A DNA stretch of 64,000 bases from Agromyces protaetiae. Its GTDB lineage: Bacteria > Actinomycetota > Actinomycetes > Actinomycetales > Microbacteriaceae. Location: NCBI RefSeq assembly GCF_004135405.1, contig NZ_CP035491.1, forward strand, positions 1,674,001 through 1,738,000, in the 5' to 3' direction. Shown here piece by piece: positions 35,580 through 44,216 of this stretch (position 1 is its first letter; every line of letters starts with the position of its first letter). Both the position numbers and the translations under genes were made by a program. The notes beneath the pieces are model-generated. The model was not told where the DNA came from. It saw only the letters and a program-made list of their open reading frames with translations, and did no database searches.

Positions 35580-36410
35580 TTACCCGATCGGCGTGGCGCC
35601 TGCGGTCCCCGGCGCGACCGACGCCCAGTCGACGGTCAGTTCGCCGAGCCGCCACCGCCGCACGCCGCCGCGCACGGGCCATCCTTCGCCCTTCAGCGTC
35701 TCGGCGACGCGGATGAACCGCTGACTCGGCCCGTAGACCGAGAGCGGCGCGTGCACACGCCAGGCGCGATCGAGCGCCGTGAGGAACTCGTGCACGCGCT
35801 CGCCCGGGACGTTCCGGTGGATGAGCGCCTTCGGCAGCCGCTCGGCGACGATCGACGGCACGTCGAGATCGGCGAGCCGGAGGCTCACCGAGAAGCTCTC
35901 GGGGCCTGCGGGGGAGAGGCCGACCCAGCTCGAGATGCGGCCGAGCTCGTCGCACGTCCCCTCGACGAGGAGGCCGCCGGGGGCGAGCCGGGCCTGCATG
36001 CGCCCCCACGCCGCCGCGACGTCGGCCTCGTCGTACTGCCGCAGCACATTGAACGCGCGGATGATCGCGGGCGGGCGGGTCGACGGCACCTCGAACCCGC
36101 CGAGCGCGAACGACACCGCGAGGTCGGGCGCGAACGTCGTCGCGCCGCGGCGAACGGCCTCGAGCTGCCCGTTCGCCGTCGCCACGCGTGCGGGGTCGAT
36201 CTCGAGTCCGAGCACGACGACATCGGGGCGAGCCCGACGCAGGCGGGTCGCGAGCTCGAACGCCGTGACGCCGCTCGCCCCGAATCCGAGGTCGACGACG
36301 AGCGGATCGGGCGCCGCCCGGCGGAGCGCCGGGTGCTCCGCGATCCAACGGTCGACGCGGCGCAACCGGTTCGTGTTGGTCGTGCCGCGGGTGATGGAGC
36401 CGACGGGCAT
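35580..36410 (-). CDS. SAM-dependent class I methyltransferase
   Basis: A 276-residue protein beginning MPVGSITRGTTNTNRLRRVD. The SAM-binding motif I is VVDLGFGASG (residues about 39-48), followed by GLEIDPARV (acidic residue that binds the ribose) and a post-motif region RMQARLAPGGLLVEGTCDE. The substrate is unknown. An in-frame start 33 bases upstream is rejected: its first codons coincide with the recurrent intergenic word GGATGTCTCG. The gene is divergent from gpmA with 74 bases between. Confidence 0.78.
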   Translation of the reverse strand: MPVGSITRGTTNTNRLRRVDRWIAEHPALRRAAPDPLVVDLGFGASGVTAFELATRLRRARPDVVVLGLEIDPARVATANGQLEAVRRGATTFAPDLAVSFALGGFEVPSTRPPAIIRAFNVLRQYDEADVAAAWGRMQARLAPGGLLVEGTCDELGRISSWVGLSPAGPESFSVSLRLADLDVPSIVAERLPKALIHRNVPGERVHEFLTALDRAWRVHAPLSVYGPSQRFIRVAETLKGEGWPVRGGVRRWRLGELTVDWASVAPGTAGATPIG

Positions 36411-36484
36411 GCTCCAAGTCTCGCAGGCGTGCATGCGAGACATCCGACACGTCCGAGACGATGCGCCTTCGCTAGGCTGGCACC

Positions 36485-37231
36485 ATGCCTCACACGCTCG
36501 TGCTGCTGCGCCACGGCAACAGCGAATGGAATCAGAAGAACCTCTTCACCGGATGGGTCGATGTGCGGCTCAGCGAGCTCGGCACCTCCGAGGCCGCGCG
36601 CGCCGGGCAACTGCTGCTCGAGTCGGGGGTGCTCCCCGACGTGCTGCACACATCGGTGCTCACGCGCGCCATCCAGACCGCGAACATCGCCCTCGACGTC
36701 GCCGACCGCGCGTGGATCGACGTGCGGCGTTCGTGGCGCCTCAACGAGCGTCACTACGGTGCCCTGCAGGGCCTCGACAAGGCCGAGACGCTCGAGAAGT
36801 ACGGCCCCGAGCAGTTCCAGCTCTGGCGTCGTTCGTTCGACGTGCCGCCGCCGCCGCTCGACGACGACGCCGAGTGGTCGCAGGTCGGCGACGACCGCTA
36901 CGCGAACCTCTACGACGACCAGATGCCGCGCACCGAGTGCCTGAAAGACGTCATCGCGCGCATGCTGCCGTACTGGGAGTCCGACATCATCCCCGACCTC
37001 AAGGCCGGTAAGACCGTGCTCGTGACCGCGCACGGCAACTCGCTGCGTGCGCTCGTGAAGCACCTCGACGGCATCAGCGACGACGACATCGCCGACCTCA
37101 ACATCCCGACGGGCATCCCGCTCGTCTACGAGCTCGACGACGAGTTCCGTCCGACGAAGCCCGCCGAGTACCTCGACCCTGAGGCTGCCGCCGCGGGTGC
37201 CGCGGCCGTCGCAGCGCAGGGCAAGAAGTAA
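36485..37231 (+). CDS. gpmA: 2,3-bisphosphoglycerate-dependent phosphoglycerate mutase
   Basis: A 248-residue cofactor-dependent phosphoglycerate mutase of glycolysis. The phospho-His is in [20 protein letters not shown] and [13 protein letters not shown] are family-specific and the second His is in [13 protein letters not shown]. Full length. The ATG follows TAGGCT (36473-36478) by 6 bases, so the mRNA is probably leaderless. A long bidirectional terminator separates it from phoU. Confidence 0.95.
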   Translation: MPHTLVLLRHGNSEWNQKNLFTGWVDVRLSELGTSEAARAGQLLLESGVLPDVLHTSVLTRAIQTANIALDVADRAWIDVRRSWRLNERHYGALQGLDKAETLEKYGPEQFQLWRRSFDVPPPPLDDDAEWSQVGDDRYANLYDDQMPRTECLKDVIARMLPYWESDIIPDLKAGKTVLVTAHGNSLRALVKHLDGISDDDIADLNIPTGIPLVYELDDEFRPTKPAEYLDPEAAAAGAAAVAAQGKK

Positions 37232-37260
37232 GCACCAGGTCGCCTCGAGCGAGGTGGCCG

Positions 37261-37303
37261 ATGCGAAAGGCCGGCGGATGACTCATCCGCCGGCCTTTCG
37301 CAT
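37261..37303. terminator. Bidirectional terminator between gpmA and phoU, perfect 20-bp stem
   Basis: The arms 37261-37280 and 37284-37303 are fully complementary around ACT. They begin ATGCGAAAGGCC and end GGCCTTTCGCAT, so each strand reads a G+C stem followed by CTTTCG, giving a weak U-run for both directions. It serves two convergent genes. Confidence 0.85.
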
Positions 37304-37341
37304 GACTCCCGCTGCGCGGGAGCTCAGGCGCTCGTGGGAAC

Positions 37342-37998
37342 TCAGACGCTCTCGGGCACCCAGTCGCCCGTCGCGAGGTAGAGCACCTTCTTCGCGATGA
37401 GGACCGCGTGGTCGGCGAAGCGCTCGTGGTAGCGGCTCGCGAGGGTCGCGTCGACGGTGTCGACGGTCTCGCCCTTCCACGTCTCGCCGAGGACCTTGTC
37501 GAAGACCTCGAGGTGCAGGGCGTCGACCTTGTCGTCTTCGTCGTGGATCTCTTCGGCGAGCTTCACGTTCGAGGTGTCCTGGAGGAGGTCGGCGAGCTTG
37601 CGCGCGATCTCGACATCGAGGCGGCCCATCTCGGCGAACGTCGGGCGAAGCGCCTTCGGCACGACCTTGTCGGGGAAGCGGTAGCGCGCGAGCTGGGCGA
37701 TGTGCGTCGCGAGGTCGCCCATGCGCTCGAGCGAGGCGCTGATGCGCAATGCGCTCACGACGATGCGCAGGTCGCGCGCGACGGGCTGCTGGCGGGCGAG
37801 GATCGTGATCGCGAGCTCGTCGAGCTCGACCGTCGCGGCGTCGATCTTCGGATCTTCGGCGATGACCTCTTCGGCGAGCGTCACATCGGACTCGTTGAAC
37901 GCCTTCGTCGCCTTCTCGATGGAGTCGGCGACGAGGCCGGCGATCTCGACCAGACGCTCCTGGACCTCACGCATCTCCTGCTGGAACACCTCACGCAT
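37342..37998 (-). CDS. phoU: Phosphate signalling protein PhoU
   Basis: A 218-residue all-helical protein made of two three-helix repeats; the metal-binding ExxxD patterns are seen in ASLERMGDLATHIAQ and HERFADHAVLIAKK. PhoU passes the status of the Pst transporter to the SenX3 (PhoR) kinase and silences the regulon in high phosphate. It is divergent from senX3-regX3, with a likely PHO box between them at 38085-38117. Full length. Confidence 0.93.
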   Translation of the reverse strand: MREVFQQEMREVQERLVEIAGLVADSIEKATKAFNESDVTLAEEVIAEDPKIDAATVELDELAITILARQQPVARDLRIVVSALRISASLERMGDLATHIAQLARYRFPDKVVPKALRPTFAEMGRLDVEIARKLADLLQDTSNVKLAEEIHDEDDKVDALHLEVFDKVLGETWKGETVDTVDATLASRYHERFADHAVLIAKKVLYLATGDWVPESV

Positions 37999-38084
37999 GC
38001 GCGACTTCCCTCACATCTGCTCGTAGCTCCGCGCGCGGCGCGCGGACGGGATGGGCCTTTCCGGACCTCGGCAATCCTCCCGAC

Positions 38085-38117
38085 CGAAAGTGAACAAGAG
38101 GTTCCGGGCAACTGAAC
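38085..38117 (-). promoter_or_regulatory. Candidate PHO box between phoU and senX3
   Basis: Read on the minus strand in 11-nt register: GTTCAGTTGCC (38117-38107), a degenerate CGGAACCTCTT (38106-38096), then GTTCACTTTCG (38095-38085). The two outer units match GTTCAxx. It lies about 90 bases upstream of phoU and 70 bases upstream of senX3, so RegX3 could control both. Confidence 0.6.
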
Positions 38118-38188
38118 ACTTGCCAACCTAGCGCCGTCTGCCGGCCGATGGGCGTCCCGAACCTTCACGGCTCGTTATCGTGGTGCAC

Positions 38189-39568
38189 ATGGAGCAGTCC
38201 ACCTGGGTCGTGCTCGCCGCCCTCGCGTTCGGTGCGTTCATCGGAGCGGGGTTCATGATCCTCTTCAGCATGGCCGAGCGGCGCGGCAACGCGGCGGCGA
38301 AGGTCGTGGCGCCGACCGTCCCCGACGGCGTCGATCAGGTGCTCGAGGTCCTCGAGTCCGCGGGCGTCGTCGTCGATCCGTCGAACAACGTCCTCCGGGC
38401 CTCGCCAGGCGCGCTCTCACTGGGGCTCGTGCGAGGGCAGGCGCTCGTGCACGCCGAGGTCGTCGAGCTCGTCGCGGCGGTGCGCCGCACGGGCGAGCCC
38501 GTCGAGGCAGAGCTCACGCTGCCGCGCGGTCCGTTCGGCGGCTCGCAGTTCCATCTGCACCTGCGGGCGGCGCGGCTCGGCACCCGGTTCGTGCTCCTCC
38601 TCGCCGACGACCGCACCGAGGCCCACCGCCTCGACGAGGTGCGCCGCGACTTCGTCGCCAACATCAGCCACGAGCTCAAGACGCCGATCGCGTCGGTGAG
38701 CCTGCTCGCCGAGGCGATCGACACGGCCGCCGACGAGCCCGAGCGCGTGCGCCGGTTCGCGAACCGGCTGAGCGTCGAGTCGACGAGGCTCGCGCACATC
38801 ACGACCGAGGTCATCGAGCTCTCGCGGCTGCAGGCCGACGACGCCCTCGAGCCCGACGAACTCGTCGACGTCGACGAGGCGTGCCGGGCGGCGATCGATC
38901 AGACTCGCGTCGTCGCGGTCGCGAAGGGCGTGGATGTCGCGGTGCGGGCCAAGAGCGGGGCGAAGGTGTGGGGCGACGCGGCCCTCATGGTGGTCGCGGT
39001 GCACAACCTCGTCTCGAACGCGATCGCATATTCGAACTCCGGCGGACGCGTGGGCGTCGGCACGCGGGTCGACGGCGACATCGTCGAGATCTCGGTGACG
39101 GATCAGGGCATCGGCATCGGCAAAGACGAGCTCGACCGCGTGTTCGAGCGGTTCTATCGCGTCGACCAGGCGCGCAGCCGCAACACGGGCGGCTCGGGCC
39201 TCGGCCTCTCGATCGTGAAGCACACCGTGCAGAACCTCGGCGGCGAGGTGCGCGTGTGGTCGCAGCCCGGCAAGGGGTCGACCTTCACGATCCGGCTGCC
39301 GCGCGCCGAAGCGGTGCCCGAGCGCAGTTCGTCCAAGAGCAGCTCGTCCAAGAGCAGTTCGTCCAAGAGCAGCTCGTCCAAGAGCAGCTCGTCCAAGAGC
39401 GGTTCGCCGAAGACCGACGCCGCGAAGGCGGACGCCGCGAAGACCTATGCCGCGACCGCAGACGCCGGCCGCGGGGCATCCGCCCGATCCCATGCCCACC
39501 CGTCCCCCCGAAAGACCCCCCGCCCCGCGGCGACCGCCGCCGCGGCCACCGAAGGAGCCACCGAGTGA
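38189..39568 (+). CDS. senX3: Phosphate-responsive sensor histidine kinase SenX3/PhoR
   Basis: A 459-residue membrane sensor kinase. One N-terminal helix (VVLAALAFGAFIGAGFMILF, residues about 7-26), a PAS-like linker, the phospho-acceptor His in FVANISHELKTPIASV and a HATPase with VHNLVSNAIAYS, DQGIGIG and GGSGLGLSIV. Residues about 380-405 are five copies of SSSKS encoded by a 15-bp DNA repeat, then a Lys/Ala/Pro-rich tail to residue 459; normal SenX3 proteins end soon after the kinase domain. ATG 38189 is 7 bases after TATCGT (38176-38181). The stop overlaps regX3 (GTGA). Confidence 0.92.
   Translation: MEQSTWVVLAALAFGAFIGAGFMILFSMAERRGNAAAKVVAPTVPDGVDQVLEVLESAGVVVDPSNNVLRASPGALSLGLVRGQALVHAEVVELVAAVRRTGEPVEAELTLPRGPFGGSQFHLHLRAARLGTRFVLLLADDRTEAHRLDEVRRDFVANISHELKTPIASVSLLAEAIDTAADEPERVRRFANRLSVESTRLAHITTEVIELSRLQADDALEPDELVDVDEACRAAIDQTRVVAVAKGVDVAVRAKSGAKVWGDAALMVVAVHNLVSNAIAYSNSGGRVGVGTRVDGDIVEISVTDQGIGIGKDELDRVFERFYRVDQARSRNTGGSGLGLSIVKHTVQNLGGEVRVWSQPGKGSTFTIRLPRAEAVPERSSSKSSSSKSSSSKSSSSKSSSSKSGSPKTDAAKADAAKTYAATADAGRGASARSHAHPSPRKTPRPAATAAAATEGATE
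39326..39400 (+). repeat. Five 15-bp tandem repeats inside senX3
   Basis: Units AGYTCGTCCAAGAGC at 39326, 39341, 39356, 39371 and 39386, alternating AGT and AGC at the first codon. The unit length is a multiple of three and encodes SSSKS, so copy-number change alters only the tail length. Confidence 0.9.
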
Positions 39569-40245
39569 CCCGCATCCTGCTCGTCGAAGACGAGGCCGCG
39601 CTGAGCGAGCCGCTCGCGTTCCTGCTGGAGCGCGAGGGGTACGACGTCGAGGTCGCCGCCGACGGCCGCGACGCCATCGCGGCGTTCGATCGGGAGAACG
39701 CCGATCTCGTACTCCTCGATCTCATGCTCCCGGGCATCCCCGGCACCGAGGTGTGCCGTGAGCTGCGCACGCGCTCGACCGTGCCGATCATCATGCTGAC
39801 GGCGAAGGATTCCGAGATCGACATCGTCGTGGGCCTCGAGCTCGGCGCCGACGACTACGTGACGAAGCCGTATTCCACGCGCGAACTGCTCGCGCGCATC
39901 CGCGCCGTGCTGCGGCGTCGCGTCGAGGCGCTCGACTACGACGAGTCGGTGCTCGAGGGCGGGCGCGTGAAGATGGACGTCGACCGGCACACGGTCGAGG
40001 TCGACGGCTCGAGCGTGCAGATGCCGCTCAAGGAATTCGAGCTGCTCGAACTGCTCATGCGGAACCCCGGCCGCGTGCTCACCCGAGGCCAGCTCATCGA
40101 CCGCGTGTGGGGCTCCGACTACTTCGGCGACACGAAGACGCTCGACGTGCACATCAAGCGCATCCGCTCGAAGATCGAGCGCGTGCCGTCGGATCCGGTG
40201 CAGCTCGTCACCGTGCGCGGCCTCGGGTATCGCTTCGAGGCGTAG
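39565..40245 (+). CDS. regX3: Phosphate regulon response regulator RegX3/PhoP
   Basis: A 226-residue OmpR-family regulator: ILLVEDEAALSEPLAFLLE with the acidic pocket, the phospho-Asp in VLLDLMLPGIPG, the conserved Thr/Lys (MLTAKDSE, YVTKPYS), and a winged helix with LKEFELLELLMRNPGRVLTR and VDVH-like TLDVHIKRIRSKIE. It is the expected binder of the PHO boxes at 1352, 29026 and 38085. GTG 39565 overlaps the senX3 stop by four bases and has GGAG upstream. Its final codons begin an 18-bp tandem repeat. Confidence 0.93.
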   Translation: MTRILLVEDEAALSEPLAFLLEREGYDVEVAADGRDAIAAFDRENADLVLLDLMLPGIPGTEVCRELRTRSTVPIIMLTAKDSEIDIVVGLELGADDYVTKPYSTRELLARIRAVLRRRVEALDYDESVLEGGRVKMDVDRHTVEVDGSSVQMPLKEFELLELLMRNPGRVLTRGQLIDRVWGSDYFGDTKTLDVHIKRIRSKIERVPSDPVQLVTVRGLGYRFEA

Positions 40246-40285
40246 CTCGGCTTCGAGGCGGAACTCAGCTTCGAGGCGGGATTCA
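40232..40285. repeat. Three 18-bp tandem repeats across the regX3 stop
   Basis: GCTTCGAGGCG recurs at 40232, 40250 and 40268, exactly 18 bases apart, with variable 7-nt spacers. The first copy encodes the last residues of RegX3 (RFEA and stop). It looks like a recent local duplication. Confidence 0.8.
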
Positions 40286-40747
40286 GGGAAGCAGCGCGCC
40301 GTACTCGGGCAGTCGGCCGTCGAGCACGGGGACGGAGATCTCGACGATCTCAGCGCCCGGCGTCTTGAAGGCGAGCTCGACGTTCGAGCCGGGGGCCGCG
40401 CCGAGGCCCTCGAGGAGGAGCGGGTCTTCGTCGGCGCCGCCGAGGACGATCTGCTGGCCGGCCTCGACCTCGAGTTCGACCGGCGAGCCGCCCGTCACGG
40501 GTTCGATCGTGAGCTCTGCGTCGGAGTCGCCGCCGTTCGAGACGGTGAAGACGAGGCTCGCGTCGTCGGCGCCCTCTTCGGCGATGATGAGGATGTTGCG
40601 CAGGTCGAGGTCGCCGACGTTCGCCGAGACGCCGTCGCTCGCGTCGTAGTGCTCGGTCGTCGCCTGGTACGTGATCAACGCGCAGCCGCTGCCGCCGATG
40701 ACGATGCCGAGTGCCAGAGCGGCGGATGCCACGAGACGCGCCTTCAC
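40283..40747 (-). CDS. Lipoprotein of unknown function (LpqE-like position)
   Basis: A 154-residue lipoprotein: signal peptide with lipobox GGSGC (Cys about residue 21) and a beta-rich domain with LRNILIIAEEGADDASLVFTV, consistent with an immunoglobulin-like or DUF-type fold. In Mycobacterium tuberculosis the gene divergent from carD is lpqE; the position and size here agree, so it is probably the counterpart. Function unknown. GTG 40747 is chosen: GGAGG lies 4 bases upstream and it begins the signal peptide directly. Confidence 0.75.
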   Translation of the reverse strand: MKARLVASAALALGIVIGGSGCALITYQATTEHYDASDGVSANVGDLDLRNILIIAEEGADDASLVFTVSNGGDSDAELTIEPVTGGSPVELEVEAGQQIVLGGADEDPLLLEGLGAAPGSNVELAFKTPGAEIVEISVPVLDGRLPEYGALLP

Positions 40748-40898
40748 AGAACCTCCAAGTGCGGGTGCGCATGCGGCCGCCGGGCCGTGCGCTTCGATCG
40801 TGTCGAGCATACTCTACGGGGCTGTCCAGGCCTGGCCGCGCAAACCTTAGCACCACCTTGGTGTGATATCCTGAAAGTTGCCGAAAGGACACCGATTC

Positions 40899-41381
40899 AT
40901 GCTTTTTGAGGTTGGCGAGACCGTCGTTTACCCGCACCACGGCGCCGCAACGATCGTCGAAGTCAAGAAACGCATCATCAAGGGCGAAGAGAAGCTGTAC
41001 CTCAAGCTGAACGTCACGCAGGGCGACCTCGTCATCGAGGTTCCCGCCGAGAACGTCGACCTCGTCGGCGTGCGAGACGTCATCGGCAAGGAAGGCCTCG
41101 ACAAGGTCTTCGAGGTGCTGCGCGCTCCCTTCACCGAAGAACCGACCAACTGGTCGCGCCGCTACAAGGCGAACCTCGAGAAGCTCGCCTCGGGCGACGT
41201 GATCAAGGTCTCCGAAGTCGTGCGCGACCTGTGGCGCCGCGATCAAGACCGAGGCCTGTCCGCGGGCGAGAAGCGGATGCTGGCCAAGGCGCGCCAGATC
41301 CTCATCTCCGAGCTCGCGCTCGCCGAGAAGACCGACGAGGAGCAGGCTTCGGTCGTCCTCGACGAGGTCCTCGCTTCCTAA
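40899..41381 (+). CDS. carD: Transcription regulator CarD
   Basis: A 160-residue RNA polymerase-binding factor that stabilises open complexes, notably at rRNA promoters. The N-terminal Tudor-like part starts [20 protein letters not shown] and the C-terminal DNA-binding helical part has [35 protein letters not shown] and the conserved Trp. Length is standard. ATG 40899 has GAAAGGAC upstream; TATCCT (40867-40872) is a likely -10 with a conventional leader. It heads the carD-ispDF-cysS-rlmB row, although a terminator hairpin follows it. Confidence 0.95.
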   Translation: MLFEVGETVVYPHHGAATIVEVKKRIIKGEEKLYLKLNVTQGDLVIEVPAENVDLVGVRDVIGKEGLDKVFEVLRAPFTEEPTNWSRRYKANLEKLASGDVIKVSEVVRDLWRRDQDRGLSAGEKRMLAKARQILISELALAEKTDEEQASVVLDEVLAS

Positions 41382-41392
41382 GCGCACGCAGC

Positions 41393-41427
41393 CGGCGCCC
41401 GCTGCACCTCGAGTGCGGCGGGCGCCG
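41393..41427 (+). terminator. Terminator after carD
   Basis: CGGCGCCCGCTGCAC (41393-41407) pairs with GTGCGGCGGGCGCCG (41413-41427) around CTCGA with one mismatch, 12 bases after the carD stop. Confidence 0.75.
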
Positions 41428-41504
41428 TTGCTGTGCCCGCGGAGAGCGCCGCACGCCGTCAGAACGCGCCCTGCGCGCTCAGCACCGGGGGATACGCTCG
41501 TGAC

Positions 41505-42737
41505 GTGAGCGAATCGACCGTTGCCGTCATCGTCGTCGCCGCGGGCAGCGGCACCCGGCTCGGGCACGCCGAACCGAAGGCGTTCGTGCCCGTCGGCGGC
41601 CGCGCCATGCTCGCCGTGGCACTCGACGGAGTGCTCGGAATGCGCGAGAAGCCGCACGTCGTGCTCGTCGTTCCGGCCTCTCGCGTCCAGCAGGTTCACA
41701 GCGAGTTCGCAGAGGTGCTCGCCTCGAAGGGCGCCTCGTTCGACGTCGTCGCGGGCGGTTCGACCCGCCAAGGGTCGGTCGCCGCGGGTCTTTCGGTGCT
41801 CGGCCATCTCGTCGACACCGTGCTCGTCCACGACGCCGCCCGCGCGCTCACGCCCGCGCTCGTCTTCGACGAGGTGGTCGAAGCGGTGCGCGCCCGCGGC
41901 CACGGCATCGTGCCCGCGCTGCCCGTCGTCGACACCATCAAGCGCATCGACGCCGACCGGCGCGCCATCGAGACCGTCGACCGTTCGGAACTCGCGGCCG
42001 TCCAGACGCCGCAGGGCTTCCCGCGAGACGCGCTCGACGACGCCTACGCGGCGGCGAGCGAGGAGTTCACCGACGACGCCGCGCTCGCGGCGGCGGCCGG
42101 GCTCCCCGTCGACGTCGTCCCCGGCGACGCGCGCGCGTTCAAGATCACCGTGCCGGCCGACCTCGCGCGGGCGGAGCGCATCGTCGAAAGCGGCGCTGCG
42201 CCCGCGACATCCGGTGCGCTCGCGACATCCGCTGCGCCCGAGGCACCCGGTGCCCGCTTCCCCGCGCCGCGAATCGGCACGGGCATCGACGTCCATGCCT
42301 TCGACGAAGACCCGAACGTGCCGCTCTGGATCGCGGGCCTCGAGTGGCCCGGCGAGCGCGGGCTCTCGGGCCACAGCGACGGCGACGTCGCGAGCCACGC
42401 GATCGTCGACGCGCTCCTCGCTGCGGCGGGGCTCGGCGACATCGGCGGCATGTTCGGCACCGCCGACCCGCGCTTCGCAGGCGCGCACGGCACAGTGTTC
42501 CTCGCCGAGGCGCGAGCGCGCGTCGAGCAGGCGGGCTTCCGAATCGGCAACGTGAGCGTGCAGCTCGTCGGCAACCGGCCGAAGCTCGCACCCCGCAGAG
42601 CCGAGGCCGAGGCGACCCTCGCGGCCGCACTCGGCGCGCCCGTCAGCGTGTCGGCGACGACGACCGACGGACTCGGACTCACGGGCCGCGGTGAGGGCGT
42701 CGCGGCGATCGCGACGGCGGTCGTCTTCCCGGTCTGA
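41505..42737 (+). CDS. ispDF: Bifunctional IspD-IspF of the MEP isoprenoid pathway
   Basis: A 410-residue fusion. Residues about 5-230 are IspD (MEP cytidylyltransferase): [31 protein letters not shown] and [13 protein letters not shown]. Residues about 255-410 are IspF (MEcPP synthase): [11 protein letters not shown] with the metal Asp and His, [19 protein letters not shown], and [14 protein letters not shown]. An Ala/Pro/Thr linker containing near-repeats [10 protein letters not shown] joins them. The GTG start has TACGCT (41493-41498) 6 bases upstream. In mycobacteria the two are separate neighbouring genes; the fusion is known from other actinobacteria and proteobacteria. Confidence 0.93.
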   Translation: MSESTVAVIVVAAGSGTRLGHAEPKAFVPVGGRAMLAVALDGVLGMREKPHVVLVVPASRVQQVHSEFAEVLASKGASFDVVAGGSTRQGSVAAGLSVLGHLVDTVLVHDAARALTPALVFDEVVEAVRARGHGIVPALPVVDTIKRIDADRRAIETVDRSELAAVQTPQGFPRDALDDAYAAASEEFTDDAALAAAAGLPVDVVPGDARAFKITVPADLARAERIVESGAAPATSGALATSAAPEAPGARFPAPRIGTGIDVHAFDEDPNVPLWIAGLEWPGERGLSGHSDGDVASHAIVDALLAAAGLGDIGGMFGTADPRFAGAHGTVFLAEARARVEQAGFRIGNVSVQLVGNRPKLAPRRAEAEATLAAALGAPVSVSATTTDGLGLTGRGEGVAAIATAVVFPV

Positions 42738-42803
42738 CCGGCCCGAGACATCCTGGCCGTCGCCGTCAGCGCCCGTCGAGGGCGCGCCGGTACGCTTGAG
42801 GAC

Positions 42804-44216
42804 GTGACGATCCGTCTCTACGACACCAAGGCCCAGGCGCTGCGCGACTTCACGCCTCTCCGCGAGGGGCATGTCGGCATGTACGTCTGCGGCCCGACCG
42901 TGCAGTCGAGCCCGCACATCGGGCACCTGCGGAGCGCGCTCGTCTACGACATCCTGCGCCGCTGGTTCGCGTACCGCGGCAACGACGTCACGTTCGTGCG
43001 CAACGTCACCGACATCGACGACAAGATCCTCGAGGCCGTCACGGGCGAGGAGTGGTGGGCGCTCGCCTACCGAGTCGAGCTCGAGTTCACGGCGGGCTAC
43101 CGGGCGCTCGGCATCCTGCCGCCGACGTACGAGCCGCGCGCGACCGCGAGCGTCATGCAGATGCAAGAGCTCATCGCGCGGCTCATCGAGGCGGGGCACG
43201 CGTACCCCGCTCCGGATGGCTCGGGCGACGTCTACTTCGACACCGCGAGCTGGCCCGCCTACGGCGAGCTCACGCGCCAGACCCGCGACAATATGGAGGC
43301 GGCGCCCGACGCCGACCCGCGCGGCAAGCGCGACCCGCGCGATTTCGCACTGTGGAAGGGCTCCAAGCCCGGCGAGCCCGCCTCCGCCAGCTGGGAGTCC
43401 CCGTGGGGCGCAGGCCGGCCCGGCTGGCACATCGAGTGCTCGGCGATGTCGGCCCGGTACCTCGGTCCCGAGTTCGACATCCACGGCGGCGGGCTCGACC
43501 TGCGCTTCCCGCACCACGAGAACGAGCTCGCCCAGTCGACCGCGGCGGGCGACGCCTTCGCGCGCTACTGGGTGCACAACGGGCTCGTGAACGTCGGCGG
43601 CCAGAAGATGTCGAAGTCGCTCGGCAACTCGGTCTACGCGTCCGAACTGTTGGGGCTCGCGTCTCCACTCGCCGTCAGATACCTCCTGGGGCAGGCGCAC
43701 TACCGGTCGACGCTCGACTACACTCCGGGCTCGCTCGCCGACGCCGAGGCCGCCGTCGACCGCATCCGCACCTTCCTCGTGCGCGTCGAGCGCCGACTCG
43801 CGGGCACCCGCTTCGCGGGGACGGGCGCTCCCGTCGTGCCCGACGCATTCGCCGACGCCATGGACGACGACCTCGGGGTGCCGCAGGCGCTCGCCGTGCT
43901 GCACGACACCGTGCGGGCCGGCAACCAGGCGCTCGACGCGGAGGAGCTCGACGAAGCCGCCGTCGCCCACGGGCAGGTCGTCGCGATGGTCGGCGTGCTC
44001 GGCATCGACCCGCGCGACCCGCACTGGGCGCACGCGGACTCGGGTCCTGCGACCCGCGCGCTCGGCGCCCTCGTCGAACGCCTCATCGAAGACCGGCGCA
44101 TCGCGCGCGCCGACAAAGACTACGCCGCAGCCGACCGCCTCAGAGCGGAACTGGCGGACGCGGGCATCACCATCGAAGATTCGTCTTCCGGAACGCATTG
44201 GAGCTTGACCTCATGA
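42804..44216 (+). CDS. cysS: Cysteine--tRNA ligase
   Basis: A 470-residue class I synthetase. The HIGH motif is in [21 protein letters not shown] in [12 protein letters not shown], and zinc ligands include the Cys of YVCGPT and WHIECSAMS with HHENE. Full DALR and C-terminal domains are present. MshC (mycothiol ligase) shares the core but is about 60 residues shorter and lacks this context; the ispDF-cysS-rlmB order supports CysS. The GTG start is 7 bases after TACGCT (42791-42796). Its stop overlaps the rlmB ATG (ATGA). Confidence 0.95.
   Translation: MTIRLYDTKAQALRDFTPLREGHVGMYVCGPTVQSSPHIGHLRSALVYDILRRWFAYRGNDVTFVRNVTDIDDKILEAVTGEEWWALAYRVELEFTAGYRALGILPPTYEPRATASVMQMQELIARLIEAGHAYPAPDGSGDVYFDTASWPAYGELTRQTRDNMEAAPDADPRGKRDPRDFALWKGSKPGEPASASWESPWGAGRPGWHIECSAMSARYLGPEFDIHGGGLDLRFPHHENELAQSTAAGDAFARYWVHNGLVNVGGQKMSKSLGNSVYASELLGLASPLAVRYLLGQAHYRSTLDYTPGSLADAEAAVDRIRTFLVRVERRLAGTRFAGTGAPVVPDAFADAMDDDLGVPQALAVLHDTVRAGNQALDAEELDEAAVAHGQVVAMVGVLGIDPRDPHWAHADSGPATRALGALVERLIEDRRIARADKDYAAADRLRAELADAGITIEDSSSGTHWSLTS

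Noticed and set aside
36411..36443. Upstream in-frame start of the methyltransferase (MSRMHACETWS)
   Set aside because: Its first codons are formed by the recurrent intergenic word GGATGTCTCG, and family similarity begins at PVGSITRGTTN.
38161..38185. A further PHO box on the plus strand directly before senX3 (CTTCACG, GTTATCG)
   Set aside because: Only one unit resembles the consensus and it overlaps the leaderless -10 box; the repeat at 38085-38117 explains regulation better.
40350..44198. A 1282-codon open frame on the minus strand opposite carD, ispDF and cysS
   Set aside because: Long antisense frames are expected at about 70% G+C. It has Arg/Ala/Gly/His-rich composition, no domain, and runs opposite three well-supported genes.
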